From: Pholiota molesta
Lineage: Eukaryota; Basidiomycota; Agaricomycetes; Agaricales; Strophariaceae
Length of the DNA: 64,000 nucleotides
NCBI GenBank assembly: GCA_014925825.1
Contig: JACGCK010000072.1
Span: 1-64,000, forward strand
Direction of reading: 5' to 3'
Under the pieces are notes generated by a model. The model was given only the letters and a program-made list of their open reading frames with translations, did not search any database and was not told the DNA's origin. The stretch's first letter is position 1. Each line of letters starts with the position of its first letter. This document shows, piece after piece, positions 21,801 through 33,039 of this stretch. The position numbers and the translations under genes are program-made.

Positions 21801-24800
21801 GACGCTCGTGCCGCTGCTCACGTCGCAGAGCACGATTCCGCCGCTCTCTTCCGCGGAGATCGCGCAGGTGCAGGGCTGGATGGCCGCGGACCGCGCGTAC
21901 GAGGCGCGCGTACGCGAGATGCAGGGGCGCATGCTCGACGAGGCGCGCGCGGCGTTCAGCGTCGGCGGCGCCGCGGGCCTGCAGTGGTGGGAGCGCGGCG
22001 CGCCGGGCAACGGCGTCGGGAACTGGAACCGCTGGCGCCGCCCGCGGGAGGCGTTCGACGTGCGGTACCCGCGGTCGCGGCGCGAGGGACAGTCGCGGAG
22101 CGGAAGGAAGGGGGCACGGCGCGAGGGGCTGCGATTGTGGGTGCCTTTTATGCTATGTGAATGTGAGTGTGTGAGCTGATCGTGTCCTGTCTTTATTTAG
22201 GCCGCGCAAGATTGCGCCGGAGGACGCAAATAGGCCCGAGGCCCTCGTTCCCATTCGCATCGAGTTTGACGTCGAGCATCACAAGATGCGAGATACCTTT
22301 GTTTGGAATCTCAACGGTCCGTATTTCGCTTCCTCGCAACAGCAGCCCAACTTCTCTGACACCTCGCCTCTGCTAGATCCCGTCGTGACGCCCGAGCTGT
22401 TCGCCCAAACCGTTGTCGAAGACTACAACCTCGCGCCGTCCTACCACAGCGTCATCGTCAAGTCCATCCAGGACCAGCTGACCGACTTCCGCATGCACTC
22501 GACCAACTACGACGGCGACGGCACGGAGCTCTTGGATGACGAGGGCCAAGCCGTGATCAAAGGCACCCTCGATGAGGAAGAGGCCAAGTGGTGGGAGGTG
22601 TGGCGCCGCCGCGTCAAGCTGCAGAGCGCGCGGGCGCTGGCCGAAGCGAGAGCGCTCGCGGACGAAGATGACGAGGGCACGGGACGCAGTGGAAGCCGCC
22701 AGCGCCACACCAGCCGCAAGCGCCAGAAAGTCAAGGTCGAGGACCTCGACGACGACGCGGACGCGGACGTCAGCATGTTGGCGGACAACGAAGGCGAGGA
22801 AGAGGACGAGCAGAACGAAAGCTACGCCAAGGAGAAGAGCGTCGTGTTCGACCTGGATGACGACGAGTTCAGTCCGCTCAGCCTGGAGGATATCAAACTG
22901 GATGAAAAGGCGATGCATGAGGACATGCGAATTTTGATCAAGGTGCGTTTTTATATACGCTGTTATCCTCCGCCGGGATTCTAACCTCCGCCTCTTTTAG
23001 TTGGACATCATCGTCGGGTCCGTCAAGCTCGATGACCAATTCGAATGGGATCTAGATAACCCCATGGCCTCGCCCGAGGACTTCGCAGAGGTGTATACGC
23101 AAGAGCTAGGACTTGGAGGCGAATTCAAGTATGTCATTTCTCCCTTCCCTCTTATTTCTGTTTTGAGCGTCTTGAATCTTCGCTTTAAATAACTTAACTT
23201 GATGCTGATCCGTGATCGTCGTTTTGTTTTTGTCTTGTAGGACTGCAATTTCCCATTCTATCAGAGAGCAAGTCCAGACATATCAGAAGTCTCTATTCCT
23301 GGTTGGACACCCTTCCGACGGCACGGCCGTGCAGGATGATGATCTCAAACAATCCTTCTTGCCCAGCCTCACCTCAGGTGCCCGTCCTTCCAGCGAGGTG
23401 GGCTTGTTCACACCATTGCTCAACTACCTCAGCGACGGCGACCTCGAGCGGACCGAAAAGGAAAGAGACAAGGATCTCAACAAGCGCCGCAAGCGGAATA
23501 CCCGTGGACGCAGAGGCATCGCCCTCCCAGATCGCGAGCCCATCAGGACCTACCGTACTCCTGCCATTGGGTTCCCAGAGCTGGATGCTGCGACGCTGGC
23601 TCTGGCCGCGGCCGCAAGCGCGCCCATGTCGCGCCGTGCCGCTGCCGCTGCGGCCTCGCTCACGATTGCCAACATGGTCGCCTCCGAAAATGGAATTGCA
23701 TTCACACCGCAGATGCCGTCTGCGCCGCAACCGCCTCCCCAAGCCACGGCATCCAAGGACAAGAAACCCAAGGGCCTGTTCAAGCCGCCTGCTTACCCCT
23801 CCTCGGTGCTCCGGCCAAGAGCACACGTTGTGGCGCCCACGCCATCGACAGCTGCAGACGTGTCGTCCATGCCTTCTGTGCCAGCCGACAACGAAGCACC
23901 CTCTTCGTCTTCATCTGCCGCGCCGCCTGCTCAAGATAGCAGATCCAACAAGATCATCACTGCGAAGAGGCAAAAGGAACTTGAACGAGAAGCGAAGGAG
24001 AAGGAGTTTGTGGACGGACAGCACCCCAACTACATCGACGGTGTTTGGCACTGTTCCAACTGTGGTTGCCCCGAGAGCATCGCCGTTGGAAGGAGAAAGG
24101 GTCCTTTGGGCGATAAGTCGCAGTGCGGTACTTGTGGTATGTGCTTATATATTTCCACGTTACGTGGGTTTCACATTCATCTTTTATAGGCAAGTTCTGG
24201 CACAGGCACCGAAGGCCAAGACCTGTCGAGTACAATTCGGATCCAGACTTCCATTCCGGCATCAAACAAAAGGAAAACGACGGAGGGAAAACACCTGCCT
24301 CGAAGAAAAGGGGTGCGGCTTCGGCGCTGCGTGTACAGAGCGCAGCACTCAGCACACCAGCAGCGGATGCCTCTGAGCCACAAACGCCCACCCGCTCGAA
24401 TGGAGATATGGACCGTCGGTCCGCCTCGCCTCATGGCAATGATGACGATAGAGGCGTGTCGCCCATCTCGACTGCTTCAAGTGCCTCGGAGGCGCCACTA
24501 GCGCAAAGGGTCAAGCTGAACGGCGCGAACCATGCAAAATCGACCCCAACACCTGCGCCAGCGCCAGTGACACCCGCGAAAGTACAAGCTGCTGATCCCT
24601 TAACATCGCCAAGTACTCAAGCAGCAGCCGCACCTCCCTCCCCTACAAAAACATGGGTAAGTACCCCGGGCCCCCATGATGACATTACGACGTTCTAATC
24701 ACTCATTCGCATCCTAGCCACCTAATTGGCTCTCGAACGCGATGCAGGCCATGCAAGTAAAATACCCCAATGACAAATTCGAAGTGATATTGCGCAAAGT

Positions 24801-25102
24801 GAACGCAAGTAGCACCCCTGAATGGCGCATCAAGTGCTTGGATTGTCCTGGAAAGGTGCGTAATCCTGCGTAGTTCAAGCATTTCGAGACGGTCCTAATT
24901 TTTTTTGTACGATTATCTCTAGTTGTATACCCCAGGTCCCGGAGAGACGCTCTCGAACTACGATGTGCACCTGAAAAACCGCCAGCACCGCCAGCGTGTG
25001 AACGATCGCCTTTCTGGTGCTGCAGCAGCTAGTGTGGAAGGATCAACTTCAGCGGCGACCACGGACGCTTCTGCTGCCGCTGCTGCTGCTGCAAAACCAT
25101 AG
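18893..25102 (+). CDS. SNF5: SWI/SNF chromatin-remodelling subunit Snf5 (SMARCB1/INI1 family)
   Basis: Nine exons join in phase: 18893-19993, 20086-22136, 22201-22316, 22377-22942, 23001-23128, 23241-24136, 24190-24656, 24718-24855, 24923-25102, giving about 1,880 residues. The first 1,000 residues are low complexity: Gln/His-rich (about 110-470), then Gly/Met-rich with GMGGMSGG repeats (about 580-850). The SNF5 domain starts near residue 1050 (RIEFDVEHHKMRDTFVWNLN, then VVTPELFAQ), and its second repeat is near 1280 (LDIIVGSVKLDDQFEWDLDN). A GATA-like zinc finger (CSNCGCPES...CGTCGKFWHRH) lies near 1590-1625. A possible C2H2-type finger (CLDCPGK...HLKNRQH) lies near the end. Snf5 binds the remodeller ATPase module and nucleosome in the nucleus. 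The start is the weak point, because a longer frame runs upstream. Confidence 0.93.
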
Positions 25103-25689
25103 TTCGAATGCAGTCTCGGATATTCCTTGGTTTTTCTTGCTCTCCATTTACCACCTACTGCTACCTATCTCTGTTTTTTTCTTCTCTTGTTCTTTTTTCC
25201 CGTGCCTTTCTATCTCCCTCTCATTAGTACGTACAGTCTCCCAACTGGCTTGTTGTGTTCCTGTTTTCTTATCACGTAAGGCTCTCTGTATTGTTATACG
25301 GTTCGATCTGTAATTCCAGACTAAATGGATAATTCATGACTAAAAAAGGAACGTAGGAAGGAGGGGCAAACCCATGCCAGAGTTGTCTCAGGACAGCTGT
25401 TCAACGTCAAAAAAGAGGATTAGACGGATGCACGAAATACTACCGCCATACGATTACAAAGTCCCTGCCCGCGTTCCGCGTCAGCTCCGCTGACCAAACC
25501 CATCCTTCAACTCTTTCAGTGCACCCGTCCTTCTCCTCCCTAACGCGAGACGAAGCTGGACAAAGGATATACAACAACTTGGAGGCGGCAGTCATTCTTC
25601 GAACTTGACAGTGTCAGCGTCAGCGAATGGTAGTTCGTTGAGGAAGCCATATCGTAACATAACAGAACCTTATGTTAAAGCAGCCGACT
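25103..25689. other. SNF5 3' flank / intergenic
   Basis: T- and C-rich 3' flank. The phrase CTAAATGGATAATTC near 25322 is repeated in the SNF5-derived fragment at 28.9 kb. No gene seen. Confidence 0.5.
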
Positions 25690-26115
25690 CGACTTGCTTT
25701 ATACTATGCCATTGAGGTCCGCATTGCGCGCTGCATTCCTGTGAGCATAGATGTCCACATACTGGATGATGCACCGAACTTGACAATAGCAGCATCTTCC
25801 CGGCGCTCAGGGAATTCGGAGTTTATTTTACATGCACGCGATACTCCTCTGGGATAGCGATCTTGTAAAGAGCATCTTGATTACTTAGTGGAAGACGTCT
25901 GCTTGAGATGGACGGTGCGGCGGTAGTCGTCGTTGACGAAATGCTGAGGAGGTGGAAGTCGATCTACGCTGTGTGTCAGAGCGCTGGCGCTGCATGAAGG
26001 GCACGTACGATGATGACGAGGACGAGGGCGAGGAGCGCTCATCGCAGATTTCGGTGTCATGACATTTTGCAGATGATTGTGTGGACTCTATGCGCATGTC
26101 TATTCTTGGGCGTAA
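25690..26115 (-). pseudogene. Decayed 5' fragment of the GT15 mannosyltransferase gene
   Basis: The stretch aligns by eye, in the same orientation, with 32100-32530, the first exons and promoter of the intact gene. Shared words include GGCGGTAGTCGTCGTTG, GACGAGGACGA, TTGCGCGCTGCA and, upstream, TGTCTATTCTTGG. Many substitutions and indels remove the reading frame. Exon 1 and the DDY/RHA-like exon are still visible. Confidence 0.65.
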
Positions 26116-26368
26116 GTAATGTCCTTTGGCCTCTACCAATGCTCATGCACACCGGATGCACCTCCCTCCCATACAAATGCTACTTCCACCTGGGTCAGTA
26201 CTATTATCGGCTTTGTGCTAAATTGTCAATAAATTGTTCCATCATTTCACGTTACAGGTATCCAATATCATGGGCGCTTGTTGGGCGCTTGACGTACGTT
26301 ATATAATACCACACATATCCTACAGTAACATTGATGATTGAACTAGAAAGTGGGTACTGGTTGGTAAT

Positions 26369-27204
26369 TTAAAAACTTCGGCCCAGAGCCTCCATAACAG
26401 GACGATACAAGACGAAATATGTGACGGGGATTATCGTCAATCCTACTATGACTGACAAGGTAATGGAAATTGCCCTTGCCTCCTCTAGCCATGTAAAAGC
26501 GAGTACCGACATGGTCAGAGATACGATGCCGAAGTAAAAAGTGACCAACCCTAGACCATTTACCAGAGAAAAAATGAATAAGTTCATTGAAGCGGCTGGT
26601 TTGAATGAAAGCAACCTACAAAGATAGCGTAACCGGTTCCAGAGAGGAGTAATTCCGCATCTTTCTAAGACTTGCTTGGGGTCAGAGGAGGAAAAATATT
26701 CTTCCTCCTTTTCTTTGCCAAGGGTATCAAGGAGGACAAGTGACCCAATGGTAGCATTGATGTTGAGAAAAAGAGCGGTATAGCAGAGCACCATGACAAG
26801 GTTTTGATATCTGGGCTCTCTATTACTTAGGCCCTCGTTGCCCTTGAAGAATGCTAAAAATTGCGAAGCAGCTCCGGCCAAAAGACCCGACTATGGCATG
26901 TTGACATGTCAGCACCATGTCTAAAAAAATATTTGATTGTATAGCCTACCAGTACTGCACCATTCGATGCTCTCAATTGCCAACCATCCTGTACTTCCTT
27001 CACAATGCTAGGAGGTTCATCTATTTTGAAAGAAGGTTTAGCTTATCAAGGCCTCCATAGACAAAGATAATATGTTAAATACAATCAATGTGGACTACTC
27101 GAGAATTATGTTGCTCCCAGTTCTGGACCGATTGGGAATTATTTCACGGTTTCAAGCATGTAAATGTTGACATAACGTACATCTAGATTCGAAGCAATAG
27201 ACAT
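26369..27204 (-). CDS. Small multi-pass membrane protein, paralogue A
   Basis: I do not recognise a named family. The model starts at ATG 27204 (MSIASNLD) and is interrupted by at least three introns, one of them in frame near 26555-26625. It ends at 26369. The protein of about 170-190 residues has four probable membrane segments: SGLLAGAASQFLAFF, NLVMVLCYTALFLNINATIG, LVTFYFGIVSLTMSVLAFTW and ITLSVIVGLTIIPVTYFVL. A conserved cytosol-like stretch EVQDGWQ lies before the first. It is divergently oriented to paralogue B, and their first exons are near copies. The exact exon 1 donor is unclear (gtacgt would break the frame; gttatg would keep it). Confidence 0.65.
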
Positions 27205-27874
27205 GTTCCAGCGGGGCTGCAAGTAATACTGAGTCTGTGGCCAAAGCTGAAGCAGTCTTGAATTGTCACCTATGCAACAGATGGCGAAAAGATAGGATGT
27301 CTAATATATGATTGGTACATGTGTTTTGCTGAGCTTTTTCTTGGATTATGCTTGTTCTTCGGGCTGCGTCTGGCTGTGTGCGTGCTTGCATGCACCATGA
27401 ACATGAGGCCGCTGAGGCGTGCCCAAAGGCCATGTTGTTGACAATGTACTTACACGTGTCGTCACTGCCACGCTGGTGCCAGTAGGTGCAAGACCATGCC
27501 ACACAGCCTTCCTCACATTCCCAGCGCATGTAAGGGGCAAGTATAAGTTCATGCAAAGCTCCGCAAATGCGTTTGCTAATTTTCTATATATTGAACACCC
27601 TTGCTGTCCACCGGCGACCGCACAACCTTGACCTCGTGTCAATAGGGCTTTCGTGCTGGCATGCCTATCAAGGCCTGTGGCCGGAGGCCTCGCGTTCGTG
27701 GTGCCTCCAAAATTGCGCACAGCCTGATGGGCAAGCATAATCCAGTACAAAGCTCAGCACATACATTCGACAATTGTATATTAATCCCTAGTTGTCCTAT
27801 CAAGACTGCTTCAGTCTTAGCCACAGACTCAGTACCCAGTATCATTTGCAGCCTCGCCCAAGCCTCGCCGGATC
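27205..27874. other. Bidirectional spacer between the two membrane-protein genes
   Basis: The outer parts are inverted copies (about 27190-27265 and 27795-27880, sharing GACTGAAGC/GCTTCAGTC and ACAGACTCAGTA words), reflecting the inverted gene pair. The middle has imperfect direct repeats, CACAGCCT...GGGCAAG...AAAGCTC, at about 27508-27580 and 27716-27750. No gene is supported. Confidence 0.5.
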
Positions 27875-28756
27875 ATGTCTATTGCCACAGATCAAGATGT
27901 ACGTTATGCCAACAGTTATAAGCTTAAAACATCGGAATAACTCTCAATCGGTCCAGAACTGGGAGCGAGACCGCCGACACAATTCTGAAGTAGTCTGCAT
28001 GAATTGTATTGAAAATATTGTTTTTGTCTACGGAGGCTTCGATCAACTAAACCCTCTTTCTGATTAGACGAACTGCCTGCAGGCGTCAAGGCCATACGAG
28101 ACGGTTGGCAGAGCAAATCATCGAGTGGATCAATCCTGGTATGCATATAACACATAGCTCTCGAATGTTAAATATTGGCCTCATCTCTCACAGTCAGGTC
28201 TTCTGGCGGCAGCCGCTGCACAATTACTAGGTTTCTTCAAGGCCAGCGCGGAGGGCACGGGGGGTCTGGGCGCCAGAGCTCCCAGATACCAAAACCTCGT
28301 CTTGGTGCTCTGTTATGCCGCTCTTGTTCTCAACATTAGCGCTACTATTGGGACATTTGTTCTCATTGATACACTTAGTGACATTGCCTTCAAGGCGTCA
28401 AAGAAAGAATTCCTGATGGCTAGGACAAATATGAACCAAGAGGAAATCTTGCAATATTGGGGAGCCGGGAGGCAATGGAATTGGATGCGTTTACATTGTG
28501 AATGGCGATGCTTCCTTTCTTGTTATACTATCACTGATATCAATTCTTCTCATCAGGGACAATCACGTTCTACTCTGGAATTTTCTCTCTGATCGCATCT
28601 GTGCTCTGTTTTGTGTGGTTGGCGGAGACAAAGGCCGTTGCAATTACTTCGTCGGTAGCTGTTGGACTGACCTTGATCCCTCTGTCATATTTCATCATGG
28701 TTCATCCTATGATAGAAATTGTTACCAAAAAAAGAGCTCAGAGGCGGAGACGCTAA
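27875..28756 (+). CDS. Small multi-pass membrane protein, paralogue B
   Basis: Starts at ATG 27875 (MSIATDQD) and ends at TAA 28754-28756. Exons visible after the first are near 28071-28138 (ELPAGVKAIRDGWQ), 28197-28497 and 28557-28756. The last needs a 59-bp intron (28498-28556) to restore TITFYSGIFSLIASVLCFVW and the final segment SSVAVGLTLIPLSYFIM. The sequence and intron layout match paralogue A, with four membrane segments and a basic tail (KKRAQRRRR). Function unknown. The stop codon sits at the junction with a duplicated SNF5 fragment. Confidence 0.62.
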
Positions 28757-28985
28757 ATGGCGCGTCAAATGCTTGGAAGGTTATAACAAGGTGTGTAAAT
28801 AAATATACATGCATGATCTAAGTGTTTCGAAGCAGTCTTAAGTCCGTATTTTCCAGTTATGTAGCCCAGGGCCCGGAGAGACGCTGTGGAACTACGAGTT
28901 AGACTTTCTGTACAGTTATACCCTTCGATCTATAATTCCAAACTAAATGGATAATTCGTTCCTCTTTGAATGACTAAAATTAGTA
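28757..28985 (+). pseudogene. Decayed 3' fragment of SNF5
   Basis: ATGGCGCGTCAAATGCTTGG, then an intron-like stretch, then CCCGGAGAGACGCT and GAACTACGA, parallel the SNF5 penultimate-exon end, last intron and last exon (24820-24970). CTATAATTCCAAACTAAATGG then matches the SNF5 3' flank (25309-25330). The middle of the last exon is missing and a stop follows GAACTACGAGT. It is non-functional. Confidence 0.75.
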
Positions 28986-29233
28986 TAGTAGGGAAAATGG
29001 CCGAACTGCAGGCAACAAACCTGGAAGAACGAATCGAAGAAGCAAAATTATTCAAGTAGGGTTATAAAGGAGTGTGCTTGTGTCTTTACAAATAATCCTC
29101 CAGCCGATAAATAGTCAGTAGTAAATAGCAAGTAGTAAGTAAATAGTGGGCGCCTAAAAAAACAACACAAACAGTCCATACACGCCATGTTGACGCCATC
29201 CGCGCGTCGTACACCCCACCCCCTCCTCAAAAA
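28986..29233. other. Intergenic, 3' flank of GT15 gene
   Basis: No gene, repeat or RNA recognised. Short AGTAGTAAATAGCAAGTAGTAAGT-like tandem words occur near 29108-29145. Confidence 0.45.
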
Positions 29234-32200
29234 TCAAAACAGCTGATCAAACTTCTTCTTACACGAGTAATAATCATTATCTGCAACAAGGTGAGTTCGG
29301 GCACGGAAAGAAGGAAGCGAGGCACAGCGCACCGAAGCTCTGGGCGGGATCGCAGTAGCATTTCCCCTTTTTATGCGCCGCGCCCTGCGGGCAGTGCTGG
29401 TACGGCTCGTGGCGGTACCCAATATCGTCGAAGAAGTGCTGCATGAGCAAGGGTGTGCATCAGCGTTACCGGACACGGAGACGGAAAGCGAATGAAAAAG
29501 TGGAAGAAAAAAGGAAAGAAAAGAATAAAACAGGGAAAAACGGTCAAGCAAAAGCCCGAATAGAAAAATAAAAAAATAAAACAGAAACAGAAACCACTCA
29601 CAATCTGGTCCTTCCTCGCAAACAGCGCCGCACCAATACTATGCACAGGCGCATCGCCCCAGCGCTACATACAAACCAAAACGCACGCATCAGCACCCGC
29701 CCGCACACACAACAACTTCAAAGTAAATCATGACGAGTAATCATGATGAGTACGCACCTCGTAATAGAACCCGCCCGCCCGATCCAGGTGCTCGAAGAAC
29801 TTGGTGTACCCCTCCCCGCGCCACAGATCGAGACTCGCGATCTCGAAGTTGCTCCAGACTACCCGCCGGCAGTTCGTCGTCCGTTCGTCGTATAGGTCGG
29901 GTCATCAAATCCACATGCACCGGCGAGCATCCGCGGACGCGGACAAGGGATGGCAAGGGCAAGGAAAAGGCGAAAGGGCAGGAAAAAAGCACCACGAACC
30001 ACCAATCAGCGCTCCGCTCCACCCACCCGCCTCAGAAGGAAAGGGACTCACAATGGCACCGATTATACGTCACGCCCCCGTCGTCCGAGAGGAACGCGAG
30101 CGCGTTGTCCTTCGCGAGTAGCGCCGTGTTATTATCCATGAACACTGCAGGTACATACAATCCAAGGGCGGCGTCAGTACACGATACACCCGCGGAACCG
30201 GACGAGGAAAGGAGAATTTGAAGGAAGGAAGGAAGGAAGAAAGGAAGGAAGGAACGCGTCAGCAACCGTTACATCCACGACCCACGACCCCAACGGCCCA
30301 CCCACACCCACCCACCCACCAGCGCCCATCCCCTCCTCTCACAAGCACGCATCTGCGCCCAACCCACATCCAACCCACACGCCCCGCACGCAGCGGCGCA
30401 TCCACCAATACTGCTCAGCACCCAACTGCCCGGTCCAGCGCCGCGCCATCCCATCGCCCGCACCCACTCCGCGCGTAGCGCCCATACACCCCACCCCACT
30501 CTCCACAACCCAACCACCGCCCAATCACCGCCAGCATCCCCCGCCGACCGCCACCTTCTCGCGCGACACGACCCAGCAGTCCCTCACACCACCCCGCACG
30601 CCCGCATCGGCATCAGCGTCGCGCTCGCGCGCCCTCCTCGACGCGCACATCACATCACATCAGCAGCATCCACCCCCCTCCATCGCACAACTCGGACGCA
30701 CACATACCCAAACACAGGCGCAGCCCGCCCAAAACCATACAGCCGAAGCCCGCCAACGTTATGCAACCGACACCCGCCAGACCGCCCGCACTGCAGGATC
30801 GCCTGTCAGGACGCGCAACAAAACCGGCGGCGTCATCCGCCAGAGCCGGCGCGCGCGCGTCCAGCGGGGTTTGACGCCCCCAGGCTCGCACCGCAGAACC
30901 GCCGGCGCCGACGTACTTATATTGGCTGCAGGCAGCGGGGGTGTAGCGCGGGGGTCCGGAAACGGGGGGCTTCGAACCGCAGAACAGAACACACCGACCG
31001 ACGGCCACAACCCATGCGCGCGGCAAATACATACCCACCCCACCACAAGACGGAGTGCGGACGACGGAAGACAGAAGACGGAAGGACAGACACCTTTGAC
31101 CTCGTCCCACAGCGTCGGGATCGTCGCGACGTATTCCGGCAGCGCAATCGTGAAGGCTACAACACAAAACAATCCATCGTCAGTACACCACACACACATC
31201 AAACGGCAGCCTGCAACAAAAGCCACGAAACAACTCGTAGAAGCGATGCGATGAGATGCGATGAGATGAGGGACGGACGGGCGTCGGCCGTGTCGACGCA
31301 CACAGCCAAGAACGGCGGGCGGAGGAGGGACAGGGAAGGCAAGGAAGGAAGGGGAGAACGCGCACCGTACAGCTTGTCGTGGTCCTGCATATACAAGAAC
31401 GGGTCGTAGTCGAGATCGCAGAAGAAGGTGACGCTCGGCCTGCAGGACGGGGGCGCGGACGCGGACATCAATCAGCACGATGGTGGAACGGGGCGCTTGG
31501 GATGAGGATAGAATACACACTCGACTCTGTACCATGGGGATCAGCACAGGATCAGGGGCAGGAATGGGATGGGATGGGACGCACCTCCAGTAGTACTGGT
31601 ACGGCTTGAGCAGCTCGTGGCGGTAGAAGAACTACACACCGTCAGAAACCGGCACACACACGTCAAGGCGGAATCAGACGCACGCCGGAATTATAGCGAC
31701 ACATATTGCGATAGCTGCACAACGGTCCGTCAGGAAGGAGAGACGCAGAACGACGGAACTCGGAGGGACGCACGGGACACTGCCGCCATAAATGACGCGG
31801 TTGCGCACCATCTGCTCCCGGGCCTCGGAGGCCTTGCGCTCGTCGATCTCCGGGGGCTGGTGCCAGTGCTCCGGGGGGATCAGCCCGAACTGCACGTCCG
31901 CGTCGGTGAGCTCGGTGACGCGCCTGCGCACACCCGGTTGAGAATCAGATGGATGAAAAGGGAACGCAACAAGGAAGGCGGGGGGAGGGGGGCACTCACT
32001 CTTTGAAGCTGGGCATGAAGGGGAGGTCGTTGAGGAAGACGTACGGGTAGCGGAACCTCTTATTGAAGCGGTCCTCCATCTGCTTCATGCTGCTCACCAC
32101 GCCGTCGAGGTCCCCGTTGCGCGCTGCAGGCGCCCGTGTGAGCTTCCGCGCACGGACGAGCGGGGAAACGAAACGAAGGACGCACCGAGCATGACAATCG

Positions 32201-32475
32201 CGGCGTTGGCCCTGCGCGCGGGCGCGGTGTAGTTGGCATGCGCGCGGTACGCCTCCGGGACGGGGACCTTGTACGGGGGGATGCCCGGGGACGGGTGGAA
32301 GACGTGCTCCTTGAGGTGGGCGAGCGAGACGGCGTGGCGGTAGTCGTCGTTGGCGAAGCTGACGAGGAGGTGGATGCTGATCTGCGGGGGGCGTGGGTCA
32401 GGGCGCTGCGGGGCGGAGGAGGGGACGTACGATGGTGGCGAGGACGAGCAGCGCATAGCGCATCGGCGTCATCAT
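29234..32475 (-). CDS. Alpha-1,2-mannosyltransferase, Kre2/Mnt1 family (GT15)
   Basis: About a dozen exons run from ATG 32475 to TGA 29234. The first (MMTPMRYALLVLATI) plus ISIHLLVSF forms a short signal anchor, as expected of a type II Golgi enzyme. Family motifs appear in the right order: [135 protein letters not shown] and a Cys-rich end. The family transfers mannose from GDP-mannose to O- and N-linked glycans. One intron (about 30147-31100) is near 950 bp, far longer than the others, and holds CCCA microsatellites. The gene is divergent from the kinase array, so the two share the 32.5-kb spacer. Confidence 0.9.
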
Positions 32476-33039
32476 CCTTGCAGCTGGGAACCCCAGACCA
32501 GCCCCAGGCATATATACGTGTCTATTCTTGGAACGACTGTTGCCATCAGTCCAACATTCATGTCCCCTCATCACCTGCTCATCACCCTCGGGCGCCCTGT
32601 TCACCCAAGACCTGCCACTTTGGACACGGGCGCAGACAGGTGCTAGCATTGTAGCAATTGGTTCCAACTTTCCGACGCTTTCTTGGTTGAACACACCATG
32701 GTCAGCGCGCGTAATCGAGATCTGCTTATGCGAAGAAGCCAACCCTGGACGAATTTATTCTCCACGCGACTTTCGCGCCTCCTATTCCACAAACACCCGC
32801 TCCAGTGCCCTGCTTGTCCAAGACCTGCCACTTTGGACACGAACACAGACAGGTGCCAGCAATTGGTTTCCAACGCTTTCTTTGCTGAATGCCCGGCGCG
32901 TGGCAAAATTATCGAGATGGCCAACCCTGGACGCGGCGATTCATCACTCTGCACGCGACTTCCGCCCTTCAAAGACAGCTGCTGAGTTCCTATTCAATAA
33001 ACACCCATCGCTCGCAAAGCTCTAACTCGATCCTTCTCG
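32476..33039 (+). promoter_or_regulatory. Kinase unit 1 upstream region with a ~215-bp tandem duplication
   Basis: A TATA-like GCATATATA (32509-32517) is followed by GTGTCTATTCTTGG, as in the other units. The block from CAAGACCTGCCACTTTGGAC (about 32605) to the GCGACTTTCGC/TATTC region is then repeated from about 32818 to 33000. The spacer also serves the divergent GT15 gene. Confidence 0.55.

Noticed and set aside
29730..30221. Plus-strand 163-codon frame
   Set aside because: Antisense to GT15 exons that carry clear family motifs.
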